A DNA stretch of 64,000 bases from Bog-257 sp963769235 (GCA_963769235.1 CAVYKW010000001.1:310001-374000); one strand, 5' to 3'; numbered from the stretch's first letter, positions 43,147 through 52,706 are shown. Notes: generated by a model not told the origin, from the letters alone. A program made the numbers and translations.

Positions 43147-43885
43147 AGGCAGTTGTCGGTTTGTTAGCTGTCAGTTGTCGATTTGTTACCTGCCGGCCAT
43201 CGTCCGTCACACATCGGTAAATTCATTTACTGCCGTAGCGACAGAGCTTTAATTCTACGCGACGAAGGTCCTCGACGACCTTCTGATGACGGATGCCACT
43301 TCATTGCTGCCAGCGATGTCGAGAAGCCCTTAGGCCCGTGAATCGCCGGGCGATGGGTGCCCCGTCAGGGCCATCCTACGTGCCTTGCATTAGGGCTCGG
43401 CCTCCCAAGTGCACTCCACCAGACTGACGCGGGAACAAACCGCCCTTCTTGACGTGTCATTCCGACCGACGCCGCTTTAGCGGGCGAGTGGGGGGACCTG
43501 CTGTCTTTCACCCCCGCGAGGGCGCTTGGCAGAACGCGCACCCTGCCCTAATGAACGGAAAAGCAGACTCTCAGCGGCTGAAATTGGTTGGGCGTGACGA
43601 AATTGAAGGGGTTTTCACTTCGCAGGGGCTGAAGCCCGAGCGCGAGGGAACATTCTTGTCGGCACGACTGGAAGTCGTGCCCTGATACAAATCATCTCTT
43701 ACAGACCGATCGAAACAATCAAATGGATTTGCCGAGCCGCCGAGGGCTGACGGCGAGCCTGACCCCGCTGGCTGTTGGCTAGAAGCTAAGAGCTAAGACC
43801 TAACAGCTGACGGCCGAGAGCTGACGACTGAAAGCTAACAGACCGACAACTGACAACCGACAACCGACAACGGCATAATGTTCAG
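43147..43885. repeat. Long intergenic tract with several repeat types
   Basis: No gene. CTGTCAGTTGTCG runs at 43150-43185; TGTCATTCC... fragment at 43455-43510; GGCACGACT-GGA-AGTCGTGCC hairpin at about 43661-43681; and an AGCTGACR / GACAACCGACAACTGACAAC minisatellite at 43770-43870 directly before ligA. Confidence 0.55.
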
Positions 43886-45901
43886 ATGCCTTCCGGCAAA
43901 GACTTGCAGAAAAAGCTCGAGGCCTTGCGCGACAAGATCCGCTACCACGAGCACCGCTATTACGTGCTTGACGACCCTGAGCTCACAGACGCCGAATTCG
44001 ATCGCCTGATGGACCAGCTGATCGAGCTGGAGTCGAAGCATCCGGAGCTGATAACTCCCGACTCGCCCACCCAACGTGTTGGCGGACAGGTGAGCGGCCA
44101 GTTCGCCAGCGTGCAGCATTCAACGCCGATGCTCTCACTCGCCAAGACCACCAGCGAGGCCGAACTGCGCGACTGGGAACGCCGCATCCACGATCTGACT
44201 GGCGTGACCAAGGTGGACTATGTCTGCGAGTTGAAGCTCGACGGCATGTCGATGGCGCTGCGCTTCGATTCCGGAAGGCTTGCACTCGGCATCACTCGTG
44301 GCAATGGGACGGCAGGCGAGGACGTTACCGCGAACGTACGCACGATCCGCAGCATCCCGCTGAACATTTCTGCGCAGCAACTGAAAAAAGCTGGGCTACC
44401 GGAAGCCTTCGAAGTGCGCGGCGAACTGCTGATGCCGACTACATCGTTCGCGCGCATGAATGAAGAGCAGGAAGAGAAAGGGCTGCCCAAGTTCGCCAAT
44501 CCTCGCAATGCAACTGCGGGTACGGTGCGGCAACTGGATCCGCGGATCACCGCGCGGCGACGCCTGGACTTCTTCGCTTATGGGCTGCTGGTCGATGGCC
44601 GCACGATTTTCGACCGACACTCCGACGCTCTGAAAGCCTTGCAGGCGGCGGGGTTCAAGGTGAACATCAATCATCGGCTGGTACACAACATCGATGGCGT
44701 GTGGGAGTTCATCGCGCAGTGGGAAGGAAAGCGTGACACTCTGCCCTACGAAACTGACGGCATCGTGGTGAAAGTCGATCGCATTGGGCTGCAACAGGAG
44801 CTGGGCTTCACCGGCAAAGCACCGCGCTGGGCCATCGCGTATAAGTACGCCGCGCACTCGGGCGAGACGCAGATCGAAGACATTCAGGTGCAAGTGGGCC
44901 GCACCGGAAAGCTGACGCCGGTGGCCTGGCTCAAGCCCGTACCGATCGGCGGAACTACGGTGAGCCGCGCCACGCTGCACAACATGGACGAGATCGATCG
45001 GCTGGGCGTGCGCATCGGCGACTGGGTGCTGGTGGAGCGCGGCGGCGACGTCATCCCCAAGGTCGTGAAGGTTCTGGAGGACAAGCCGCGCGGCCACAAG
45101 AAATTTCATATGCCGGAGCGCTGTCCGGTCTGCGGCGGACACGTGGTTCGCGCCGAGGGCGAAGCCGATCATCGTTGCGTCAACGCGAATTGTCCGGCGA
45201 AGCTGCGCGAGAGTATCCGCCACTTTGCTTCACGTGGGGTGATGAACATCGAGGGCATGGGCGATGCGCTGGTTAATCAACTCGTCGAGGCCGGCATGGT
45301 GAAGAATGTCGCCGACATCTACAGCCTGACGGAAGATGGGCTGCTGAAGCTGGAGCGCACGGGCAAGAAGTCGGCGCAGAACATTCTGAGCGAAATTGAG
45401 AACTCGAAGAAGCTGCCGCTGGACCGCGTGATCTACGGGCTGGGCATCCGCTTTGTCGGCGAGCGCACTGCGCAATTTCTGACGGAATATTTTGGCTCGA
45501 TCGAAGCATTGATGTCTGCCAGCGAGGAAGAACTTCAACAGGTAAACGAAATTGGCCCGCGCGTTTCGGCAGCCATCTGCGAATTCTTTGCCGAGCCCAA
45601 AAATGTCGCCCTGGTGAAGCAGTTGGAAAAAGCGGGAGTGAAGTTCAGCGGCGAGAAGAAAAAACTCGGAACCACGTTGGCAGGAAAAACGTTCGTGCTG
45701 ACCGGAACTCTCGTCCGCCACACCCGCGACGAGGCCAAGAAGCTGATCGAAGACGCCGGTGGCAAGGTCGCAGGCTCGGTAAGCAAAAAGACAGACTACG
45801 TTGTTGCCGGGGCGGAAGCTGGATCGAAGCTCGACAAAGCGCACGAGCTGGGCGTCGCCGTCATCGACGAAGAAGGGATGGAGAAACTGGCGAAGGGCTA
45901 G
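43886..45901 (+). CDS. ligA: NAD-dependent DNA ligase LigA
   Basis: 671 aa, usual length. Adenylation domain with Lys117 (KLDG motif), OB-fold, zinc finger CPVCGG...CVNANCPAKL, helix-hairpin-helix region (LEIE, VNEIGPRVSAAI) and a C-terminal BRCT domain (LAGKTFVLTGTLVRHTRDEAKKLIEDAGGKV). Seals nicks in replication and repair. ATG 43886 follows directly on a minisatellite, with no clean ribosome binding site. Confidence 0.96.
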   Translation: MPSGKDLQKKLEALRDKIRYHEHRYYVLDDPELTDAEFDRLMDQLIELESKHPELITPDSPTQRVGGQVSGQFASVQHSTPMLSLAKTTSEAELRDWERRIHDLTGVTKVDYVCELKLDGMSMALRFDSGRLALGITRGNGTAGEDVTANVRTIRSIPLNISAQQLKKAGLPEAFEVRGELLMPTTSFARMNEEQEEKGLPKFANPRNATAGTVRQLDPRITARRRLDFFAYGLLVDGRTIFDRHSDALKALQAAGFKVNINHRLVHNIDGVWEFIAQWEGKRDTLPYETDGIVVKVDRIGLQQELGFTGKAPRWAIAYKYAAHSGETQIEDIQVQVGRTGKLTPVAWLKPVPIGGTTVSRATLHNMDEIDRLGVRIGDWVLVERGGDVIPKVVKVLEDKPRGHKKFHMPERCPVCGGHVVRAEGEADHRCVNANCPAKLRESIRHFASRGVMNIEGMGDALVNQLVEAGMVKNVADIYSLTEDGLLKLERTGKKSAQNILSEIENSKKLPLDRVIYGLGIRFVGERTAQFLTEYFGSIEALMSASEEELQQVNEIGPRVSAAICEFFAEPKNVALVKQLEKAGVKFSGEKKKLGTTLAGKTFVLTGTLVRHTRDEAKKLIEDAGGKVAGSVSKKTDYVVAGAEAGSKLDKAHELGVAVIDEEGMEKLAKG

Positions 45902-45967
45902 CTCAAATTCTGCTTAACGTTGCTTTGAAGGGGACGGCCTTTTAATTTCTTCGTGAGCATTGCTGTC

Positions 45968-46150
45968 GTCCCTACAGGACTCTCATACTTTTCCCATCTT
46001 TACCCAGCACTCCGCCGCTCCACCCCAATTCGCGCGAAAGCGGCGCGAATCGGGGCCCGAACTCGGCTGCGAGCTGGGCTAGGCTATTGCGCGCCTACGG
46101 CGCTAGTTCTTTGGCTGTTGCACTCCGGCGCCAGCGCGAAACCTCAATTC
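45968..46150. repeat. ~185-bp interspersed repeat, inverted copy
   Basis: Reverse-complement relative of 40634-40828, clearly homologous over most of its length, ending in GTCCC-TAC-AGGAC (45968-45980). It abuts the stop of the last PEP-CTERM gene. Confidence 0.6.
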
Positions 46151-46162
46151 TCACGCTGACAC

Positions 46163-46807
46163 TCAGACGCGCATTTTGAAGCGTAGCAACGACGCCAAGC
46201 CGACGATCCCGGATCCGAACAGGATGAAGCTGCCCGGTTCGGGTGTGCCCGGAGGTCCGCAATCAGGGCTGTTGTTCCGCACGCCGCAAGCCCCAAGAAT
46301 CGAGAACGACTCGGAAGGAATTGTTCCAAGGCTGTTTTCCTGAGCCATCGACGGTCCGGAGTTTTCGTCCCAGTAAACCGGGTCGCCGCTGGGAACACTG
46401 GCATTTTGCAGCGTGATCCAATAGGTAGTACCCGGATTCAGAGATACGTTTGAGAAATAGTAAGCATCTTCCTCGAGGGTGAAACCATACTGATTGCTCC
46501 CGAGGATGGTCGAGCCGAAGGATGCCAAGCCGGTGAAGCTTGCCACATTGTTGTTAAATGGCGAAGTTCCGATGGACAGATCCACTGTGGGAGCCGTATC
46601 GCCTGGGGTCAGCCAGAAGATAAATGATGCGCCTGTCGCACTTGCCTCGGCGGTAGTGATGAAAGAATCCGTAACTAAAAAGCCGAAGTTGACCGTCCAG
46701 GCATCGGCCGTTCCGGTTGTGGGTCCGTTGTCGTAGATGTATTGAGCCATGGCAGGAACAGCGACCACTGACAAACAAAATGTGAGAAGAGTAATTCGAG
46801 TCTTCAT
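46163..46807 (-). CDS. PEP-CTERM sorting domain protein, cluster 2 gene F
   Basis: 214 aa from ATG 46807, with AGGAGGG upstream (the open frame to 47167 overlaps the next gene and is spurious). Signal peptide MKTRITLLTFCLSVVAVPAMAQ; the same globular domain as the cluster 1 proteins (PTTGTADAWTVNFGFLVTDSF, ITLQNASVPSGDPVYWDENSG); a cysteine-bearing linker (GACGVRNNSPDCGPP) and PEPGSFILFGSG...RFKMRV. Confidence 0.85.
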   Translation of the reverse strand: MKTRITLLTFCLSVVAVPAMAQYIYDNGPTTGTADAWTVNFGFLVTDSFITTAEASATGASFIFWLTPGDTAPTVDLSIGTSPFNNNVASFTGLASFGSTILGSNQYGFTLEEDAYYFSNVSLNPGTTYWITLQNASVPSGDPVYWDENSGPSMAQENSLGTIPSESFSILGACGVRNNSPDCGPPGTPEPGSFILFGSGIVGLASLLRFKMRV

Positions 46808-46910
46808 GGACCCTCCTACATACGTGTCGAGCAGAGAAATTGAACTAACAGTTGATAGAGAAAAGTTAAGAGTGCACCGCAGCTTTCTCGACAGCAAAAT
46901 TCCCCCGGCA

Positions 46911-47579
46911 TCAAAACAGCTTGCGAACCAGCAAACACGAAAGCGCGAAGATGCCCGAACCCAGCAACAGCATGCTGTTGGGCTCAGGTACCGGAGGCTG
47001 GCATCCCGGCCCATCCGCACCGCAACCACAGGTAATGGTGCTGCAACCGCTTCCGCCCAAAATTGTGAAGGACTCGGAAGGAATGGTGCCGAGGTTGTTG
47101 GATTGGGCTTGTGACGGGCCCGAGCTCTCATCCCAGTAAACGGGATCGCCGGTAGGAACGCTGGCATTCTGCAAGGTAATCCAGTAGGTAGTGCCGGAAT
47201 TCAGCGAGACATTTAGAAATGAAAACGTATATTCCCGAAGATCAAAACCATATTGGTTTGTCCCCAGGTCAATGTCTTGCGTGGGCTGTAGTCCAGCGAA
47301 ATTAGCCAGGTCGCTGCCAAAGGGTGACGTGCCGATTGATAAATCTACGGAAGTTAGAGTGTCGCCGAGATACATCCAGAAGACGAAAGATGCGCCGTTC
47401 GCAGTAGAGTCTGGACTGACTATAAAAGAATCTGTGACCGCAAATCCGAAGTTGATTGTCCAGGCATCGGTCGTCAGTGTACTCGTGCCATTTTCGTAAA
47501 TCGTATCGGCGAAGACAGGAGTTGCCGACAGATAAAGTGCGATTATTCCTAGAGAAAAAATAAGAAGGTATTTCTTCAT
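46911..47579 (-). CDS. PEP-CTERM sorting domain protein, cluster 2 gene E
   Basis: 222 aa from ATG 47579 (GGAGGA upstream). Signal peptide MKKYLLIFSLGIIALYLSATPVFA; paralogous domain (TSTLTTDAWTINFGFAVTDSF, ...WITLQNASVPTGDPVYWDESSG); Cys-rich linker CSTITCGCGADGPGC; PEPNSMLLLGSG...VRKLF. More diverged than gene D. Confidence 0.85.
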   Translation of the reverse strand: MKKYLLIFSLGIIALYLSATPVFADTIYENGTSTLTTDAWTINFGFAVTDSFIVSPDSTANGASFVFWMYLGDTLTSVDLSIGTSPFGSDLANFAGLQPTQDIDLGTNQYGFDLREYTFSFLNVSLNSGTTYWITLQNASVPTGDPVYWDESSGPSQAQSNNLGTIPSESFTILGGSGCSTITCGCGADGPGCQPPVPEPNSMLLLGSGIFALSCLLVRKLF

Positions 47580-47704
47580 AGTTCCTCCAAGGCTCATAAA
47601 TCCCTTAGGCTTGCCGAACAATTCTTTCCGTCAAGCTATCCAACGCAAGCCGGTTCCGCCTGTGCTCCGTAAAGCCAACAAAGGCCCAGGCAGGAAGTTC
47701 GAAG

Positions 47705-48394
47705 CTAGAACAGCTTGCGCCAGAACGCGGCTAACATTCCGATCAGGCCCGAGCCGAACAAAGTGACTGCTCCTCCAGAGGTCAGCAAGAGAATGCTCTC
47801 GGGCTCCGGCATGGGAGGCCCGCAAGCCGGATGAGCCCAGCATCCACAGCCGGTGCATGTCGTGGAAGAGCTGCCGAGCATGGTGAAAGATTCCGAGGGG
47901 ATGGTGCCCAGAGTGTTTTCGTTAGCTTGTGAGGGTCCGGAATTTTCGTCCCAGTAAATCGGATCCCCATCAGGCACACTGGCATTCTGCAAGGTGACCC
48001 AGTAAGTAATGCCGGGGTTGAGGGCGACCTGGTAGAAGGAATAGGCGTCCTCCTGGAGGATAAAACCGTATTGGTTCGTCCCCAGATTGGTCGAACCCAT
48101 CGATGCCAAGCCGGTGAAGTTGGCGATATCACTGCCGAAGGCCGAAGTACCTATGGAAAGATCGATGGTCGGAGAGGTGTCGCCGGGCGTAAGCCAGAAG
48201 ATAAACTCAGCTCCGTCGGCGTTGGTGTTCGAACCGAGTAAAAAGGAATCAGATACCGCGAAGCCGAAGTTAACGGTCCACACGTCGGCGGTTCCAGTGG
48301 TGCCACCGTTGTCATAGATATCGTCGGCGACGGCGGGAGCGGCGAGCAATAGACAGAATGTTATGAGGAAAAATAGAACAACGTGCAGCTTCAT
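47705..48394 (-). CDS. PEP-CTERM sorting domain protein, cluster 2 gene D
   Basis: 229 aa from ATG 48394. Signal peptide MKLHVVLFFLITFCLLLAAPAVA, domain DIYDNGGTTGTADVWTVNFGFAVSDSF, Cys-rich linker (CTGCGCWAHPAC), then MPEPESILLLTSGGAVTLFGSG and WRKLF; the tail is longer than in its relatives. First gene of the minus-strand trio, about 125 bases before gene E, probably one operon. Confidence 0.85.
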   Translation of the reverse strand: MKLHVVLFFLITFCLLLAAPAVADDIYDNGGTTGTADVWTVNFGFAVSDSFLLGSNTNADGAEFIFWLTPGDTSPTIDLSIGTSAFGSDIANFTGLASMGSTNLGTNQYGFILQEDAYSFYQVALNPGITYWVTLQNASVPDGDPIYWDENSGPSQANENTLGTIPSESFTMLGSSSTTCTGCGCWAHPACGPPMPEPESILLLTSGGAVTLFGSGLIGMLAAFWRKLF

Positions 48395-48789
48395 AAGTTT
48401 CTCCTCGCTAGCAGTTAGAAATCCGGCAAGAAGTTATGGCGTAAGAAGGAGCAACGAGGGCCTGAGGCAACTGTAGAGGCGCTGCCCAGTTGAGCAAGGC
48501 GGAATTCCGCAGCATAGTGCAACAGTGCTAGAGCACGGTTCCGCGGTGGTGTCCGCGCGCAGGAAATCGGATCAGTCCAATGATGCTACCGGGCGGAAGA
48601 ACAGCGTCAGGAAAATCGAAGCGCTTTTGGGCAGGCTTCCTGTTCTGGGAATTGGGTTCAACACAGAGCGACCGGAGACATTCGGCGGACTTGCAATAGC
48701 GAACGAAAAATTGGAGGACGCTGGTCAAGCATCCTCCATTCAGAACTTCCATGAACGAGTGTAAGTCAGTCGGCTCGCGCGGGCGCGAA
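48395..48789. other. Gap upstream of cluster 2
   Basis: Nothing recognisable; open frames at about 48525-48764 lack ribosome binding sites and domains. I see no GG-N10-GC box like that of cluster 1 here. Confidence 0.4.
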
Positions 48790-49590
48790 TCAGGCGACGT
48801 TATCGCGGGCGGTGTCGCAGCTTCGACAGGCAGCGGTGACGTCGACGCGGTTTCGCCGCAGATGTTCTTCGAAAGCAGCCCAGCGCGCTGCTCGGGCTCG
48901 CTGTGAAAGATAGACTCGATTGGGATTGGTCAGGTGGTCGCGCTGAGCTTCTAGAGGATCTTCGGTCGCGCGCTCTTCGGCTTCTTCCGCTGCAAGAATC
49001 GGCTTCTCTTCCGGGGTGAAAGTGCCGGGCAGGCGATCGTCTTCGGCGCGGGCTGCCGCACCGGCTGGACGCATGCGCAACTTGCTTGAATCGGCAGCGG
49101 CAGCGGGGAATTTTCCCGCCAGGCGTTGCGGGGTATAGGCTTCGTCACCCATTCCCGAGCCGCGTCCGGCGGGCACCTCGCTGGCCTCCGGCGTGATGGT
49201 GTGGGTGCTGCCTTCCTTGTGCAGAACGGGACCGCTGCCCCAAGCCTCGCGATACTTGCGATCGTATTCGTTCCACTGCGTATCGTTATTGATGGCGTCT
49301 TCGTTGTACTTGGGCAAAGCCTCGATTTGCTGTTTAGAGGCATCGATGGCGAACTCGTCGTCGTCCTTTTCGTAGCTGTGAATTCTGTCCGCCGGCACCA
49401 GAAACTCTTTGCTGTTCAGCCAGCCGCCGGTATCCACCACGGCGTACTGAATGTTACCGGTTGCGTGATCGAAGATCACGTCCTTGATGGTGCCGAGTTT
49501 CTCGTCATCGCGGCCGTAGAGGCTGGCTCCGCGAATGTCATCGACGTCGCCGGAAAAGCGGTAGTCGCGTAATACTCCGTAATGGGCCAT
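48790..49590 (-). CDS. PRC-barrel domain protein
   Basis: 266 aa. Residues ~5-100 are a PRC-barrel (RGASLYGRDDEKLGTIKDVIFDHATGNIQYAVVDTGGWL); the rest is polar and Ala/Glu-rich with EEHLRRNRVDVTAAC at the end. PRC-barrel proteins bind RNA or act in photosystem/ribosome maturation or stress; here it is soluble with no partner nearby. GAGGAG upstream of ATG 49590. Confidence 0.78.
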   Translation of the reverse strand: MAHYGVLRDYRFSGDVDDIRGASLYGRDDEKLGTIKDVIFDHATGNIQYAVVDTGGWLNSKEFLVPADRIHSYEKDDDEFAIDASKQQIEALPKYNEDAINNDTQWNEYDRKYREAWGSGPVLHKEGSTHTITPEASEVPAGRGSGMGDEAYTPQRLAGKFPAAAADSSKLRMRPAGAAARAEDDRLPGTFTPEEKPILAAEEAEERATEDPLEAQRDHLTNPNRVYLSQRARAARWAAFEEHLRRNRVDVTAACRSCDTARDNVA

Positions 49591-49903
49591 GGCAAACTCC
49601 TCAAATTTTGTGAACTGATTCCGTCCTGCTCAATGCGGTGTGATGCCAGAGAAGCGAGACTTGCCGCCTGAGAACGAAAATGGAATAGGGGTTAGGGACG
49701 GAGTCGCTAGCGTTGCAACATTTTGTTGCGCACTGAAATGCGGGGCTTCGGCTGGGGTAGCAGTCCTTCGACAGCGCTCGCCTGCAGCTCGCTTCGCTCA
49801 GGATGACAAACTGAATTTACGCCTGCGCTCAGGATGACAGAAAGTTTAGCTGAGGGCTGACGGCTGATAGCTGATAGCTCATAACTGACAACCGACAACT
49901 GAT
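49591..49903. repeat. CCTTCGACAGCGC...CTCAGGATGACA repeats and minisatellite
   Basis: A GTCCTTCGACAGCGCTCGC-type element at about 49770-49805 with a second CGCTCAGGATGACA at 49830, then an AGCTGATAGC / CTGACAACCGACAACTGA minisatellite (49855-49900). No gene. Confidence 0.5.
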
Positions 49904-50389
49904 TCAGAACTTCGCCTTGATCCGCTGATACGTTGTCTCCAGCAGTTCAGGAAGGATGCGGGTTTCGCCGATGACGCTGATGAAGTTGGCGTCGGCCACC
50001 CAGCGTGGCAGAACGTGCATGTGAATGTGGCCGGCGATTCCGGCTCCGGCGGCTTTCCCAATGTTCATGCCAAGATTCACGCCATCGGGACGATAGAGGT
50101 CGATCAGGGCGCTCTCCAGACGCTGCGCCAGGCCGATCATCTCGATCGCGGCGGCCTGGGGAAGATTATGCAGGCGGTCGAGATGCTGATAAGGGACGAC
50201 CATGCCGTGTCCGCAGGTATAGGGAAAAGCGTTCAGGATAACGAAATTGAACTCACCGCGGTGGACGATGAGCGACTTCTGGTCGTCCCCGGCGTGCAGC
50301 AATTCGCAAAAAACACAGGCGTGGCCGTCAGCCGAACTGTCGGCGGTGGTTATATAGGAGTAGCGCCAGGGTGTCCAGAGATAGTCCAT
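49904..50389 (-). CDS. HIT-family hydrolase
   Basis: 161 aa from ATG 50389 (the frame is open to 50659, but that part is not protein-like). Histidine triad HIHMHV (His121, 123, 125), N-terminal zinc-like CVFC, and the loop HGMVVPYQHLDRLHNL. Nucleotidyl hydrolase or transferase on dinucleotides such as Ap4A. No clear Shine-Dalgarno. Confidence 0.85.
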   Translation of the reverse strand: MDYLWTPWRYSYITTADSSADGHACVFCELLHAGDDQKSLIVHRGEFNFVILNAFPYTCGHGMVVPYQHLDRLHNLPQAAAIEMIGLAQRLESALIDLYRPDGVNLGMNIGKAAGAGIAGHIHMHVLPRWVADANFISVIGETRILPELLETTYQRIKAKF

Positions 50390-50728
50390 CTTTTGGCAGA
50401 GTACCATCTCGATTCGGCACCCCGAAACCGGAGAGAATCCGGTCACACGGAAGGGTGATAGGGACCCCTTGACTTGTAGATTAAAAGTTGGCCAAAAACG
50501 AGCAAAAGCAGCGTCATTCTTACACTTGCGCGTTTGACACTGCCCCCCTCGGTTGCTATAGTCGAAGAGTTCCCTGGATGCGCAGCCCGCTCCATCGGAT
50601 CCGGCCGCTGGGTTGTCCAAACCCGCTTTGAGCGGGGCAATCACATCTTGAAGATTCAAGCCAGCAGTCCGTTTTAAGTCTAGGCTCTCTGCGTGCTGCC
50701 AAAGCGCGCGAGTTCATGTATCTAACCC
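50390..50728 (+). other. rpsA upstream region
   Basis: No gene. Contains a strong sigma-70 promoter at 50534-50562 and about 160 bases of leader before ATG 50729, with no Shine-Dalgarno before rpsA. Confidence 0.6.
50534..50562 (+). promoter_or_regulatory. Sigma-70 promoter of rpsA
   Basis: TTGACA (50534-50539), 17-base spacer, TATAGT (50557-50562). The best promoter match seen in the window. Confidence 0.75.
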
Positions 50729-52681
50729 ATGTCTTTCGAAGAAACCCACAACGCTCCGACCACCCAGACTCAGGAAGCCGGCACAGCCGAACAACCTAAC
50801 ACCTCAACCGCCGAACAGCCGACGACCCAGCAGGCTGAACAGCATCAACCCGAGCAGCACGCTGAGCAGCATCACGCTGAGCAGCAACAGGCTGAGCAGC
50901 ACGCCTCCGAGCCCAGTACTCCAGTGGCAGAGACCGCTGCGGCTGTATCGCGCCCCGAAGCGTCGCGCCCCGAAAAAGAGCCGACCATGGAAGACTTTGC
51001 TACTGCTCTCGAGACCTTCGAGCAGGAGCAAGCTCAGACCGAAGCCGCGCTTAATGAAGAGCAGATCGTTACCGGCACGGTGCTGAAGGTCACGCCGCAG
51101 TATGTGGTGGTTGACATCGGCTACAAGTCCGAAGGCGTAGTTCCCGTGGCTGAGTTCCAGGACCACGAAGGCAACGTCAGCGTGCAGCGTGGCGACGAGA
51201 TCGCGGTCATGCGCGAACCGGGCCACACCGAAGAGGGCTACATCCACCTCTCGCACGAGAAGGCGCAGCGTCTGAAGGCGTGGGATGATATTGAGAAGTC
51301 TTTCAACGACAAAGAGTCGGTGAAAGCGCGGGTTATCGATCGCATCAAAGGAGGCTTGACCGTCGACATTCTCGGCGCGCGCGCCTTCCTCCCTGGTTCG
51401 CAGGTCGATCTGCGTCCGGTCCGCAATCTCGATGGCTTGAAAGGTCACGAGATTGACGTTCGGATCATCAAGCTGAACAAGAAGCGCGGCAACATCGTGG
51501 TTTCGCGCAAGCAGTTGCTCGAGGAAGATCAGTCGGAGAAGCGCGCCAAGACGCTGGAGCAGTTGCACGAAGACGCCATCCTCACGGGCACGGTGAAAAA
51601 CCTGACCGACTACGGCGCGTTCGTCGATCTGGGCGGCATCGATGGCCTGCTGCACATCACCGACATGTCGTGGGGACGCCTCACGCATCCGCGCGACCTC
51701 GTCCAGGTGGGCGATCAGATCCAGGTGAAGGTGCTGAAGTTCGACCGCGAGAAGCAGCGGGTTTCGCTGGGATTCAAGCAGCTCACGCCTGATCCGTGGC
51801 TTGATGCTTCCGAGCGCTATCCGATCGGCGCGCATGTTGCCGGCCGGGTGATCAGCGTTACCGATTACGGCGCGTTCATCGAATTGGAACAGGGCATCGA
51901 AGGCTTGGTGCACGTCAGCGAGATGACGTGGTCCAAGCGCATGAAGCATCCGTCGAAGCTGGTCAACGTTGGCGATCAGGTGGAAGCGGTTGTGCTGAAT
52001 GTGAATCCGACGGAACGCCGTATCAGTCTCGGCCTGAAGCAGCTGGAGACGAATCCGTGGGAGAGCCTGCACGAGAAGTTCCCGGTGGGAGCGATCGTGG
52101 AAGGCAAGGTCCGCAACCTGACCGATTTCGGCGCGTTCATCGAGATCGAGGACGGTATCGATGGCCTGGTTCACGTCAGCAATCTGAGCTGGACCAAGCG
52201 CGTGAAGCATCCTTCGGAAGTGCTGAAGAAGGGCGACAAGGTGAAGGCTATCGTGCTCGCTATCGAGCCCGATCAGCGCCGCCTGTCACTCGGCGTAAAG
52301 CAGCTTCAGCCGGACGTGTGGGATACATTCTTCGAGCAGCATCGCGTGGGCGACGTGATCCATGGCAAGGTGCTGCGCCTGGCAAGCTTCGGCGCGTTCG
52401 TGGAGATTGCCGATGGAGTTGAAGGCCTGTGCCACAACTCGGAAGCGGTGGACTCGCATGGCGCGCCCATCAAGCTGGAGACAGGCCAGGATCACGACTT
52501 CAAGATCATCAAGATGAATCCCGCGGAGAAGAAAGTGGGACTCAGCATTCGGGCGGTCGGAGAGGAAGCTACCCGCGCCGATGTGGAGTCGTACAAAGCT
52601 CCGGCAGCGAGTTCGTCGGGCACCGGTTCCACGATTGGCGAGTTCATGTCGTGGAAGCGCGCCAGCAACGAAAACAATTAG
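50729..52681 (+). CDS. rpsA: 30S ribosomal protein S1
   Basis: 650 aa, long for S1. Residues ~1-85 are a Gln/Glu/His/Thr-rich extension (AEQHHAEQQQAEQHASEPST). Then six S1 domains: ...GTVLKVTPQYVVVDIGYKS, a degenerate one (GLTVDILGARAFLPGSQVDL), and four canonical units with GAFV/GAFI (DYGAFVDLGGIDGLL, DYGAFIELEQGIEGLV, DFGAFIEIEDGIDGLV, SFGAFVEIADGVEGLC). S1 binds mRNA leaders on the 30S subunit. No Shine-Dalgarno, as often for rpsA. Promoter at 50534; terminator at 52707. Confidence 0.94.
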   Translation: MSFEETHNAPTTQTQEAGTAEQPNTSTAEQPTTQQAEQHQPEQHAEQHHAEQQQAEQHASEPSTPVAETAAAVSRPEASRPEKEPTMEDFATALETFEQEQAQTEAALNEEQIVTGTVLKVTPQYVVVDIGYKSEGVVPVAEFQDHEGNVSVQRGDEIAVMREPGHTEEGYIHLSHEKAQRLKAWDDIEKSFNDKESVKARVIDRIKGGLTVDILGARAFLPGSQVDLRPVRNLDGLKGHEIDVRIIKLNKKRGNIVVSRKQLLEEDQSEKRAKTLEQLHEDAILTGTVKNLTDYGAFVDLGGIDGLLHITDMSWGRLTHPRDLVQVGDQIQVKVLKFDREKQRVSLGFKQLTPDPWLDASERYPIGAHVAGRVISVTDYGAFIELEQGIEGLVHVSEMTWSKRMKHPSKLVNVGDQVEAVVLNVNPTERRISLGLKQLETNPWESLHEKFPVGAIVEGKVRNLTDFGAFIEIEDGIDGLVHVSNLSWTKRVKHPSEVLKKGDKVKAIVLAIEPDQRRLSLGVKQLQPDVWDTFFEQHRVGDVIHGKVLRLASFGAFVEIADGVEGLCHNSEAVDSHGAPIKLETGQDHDFKIIKMNPAEKKVGLSIRAVGEEATRADVESYKAPAASSSGTGSTIGEFMSWKRASNENN

Positions 52682-52706
52682 CAGTAACTCGGTCGCACAC
52701 CCAACG

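Noticed and set aside
50804..52210. 468-codon minus-strand frame
   Set aside because: Antisense shadow of rpsA, rich in Leu/Arg/His with no domain.
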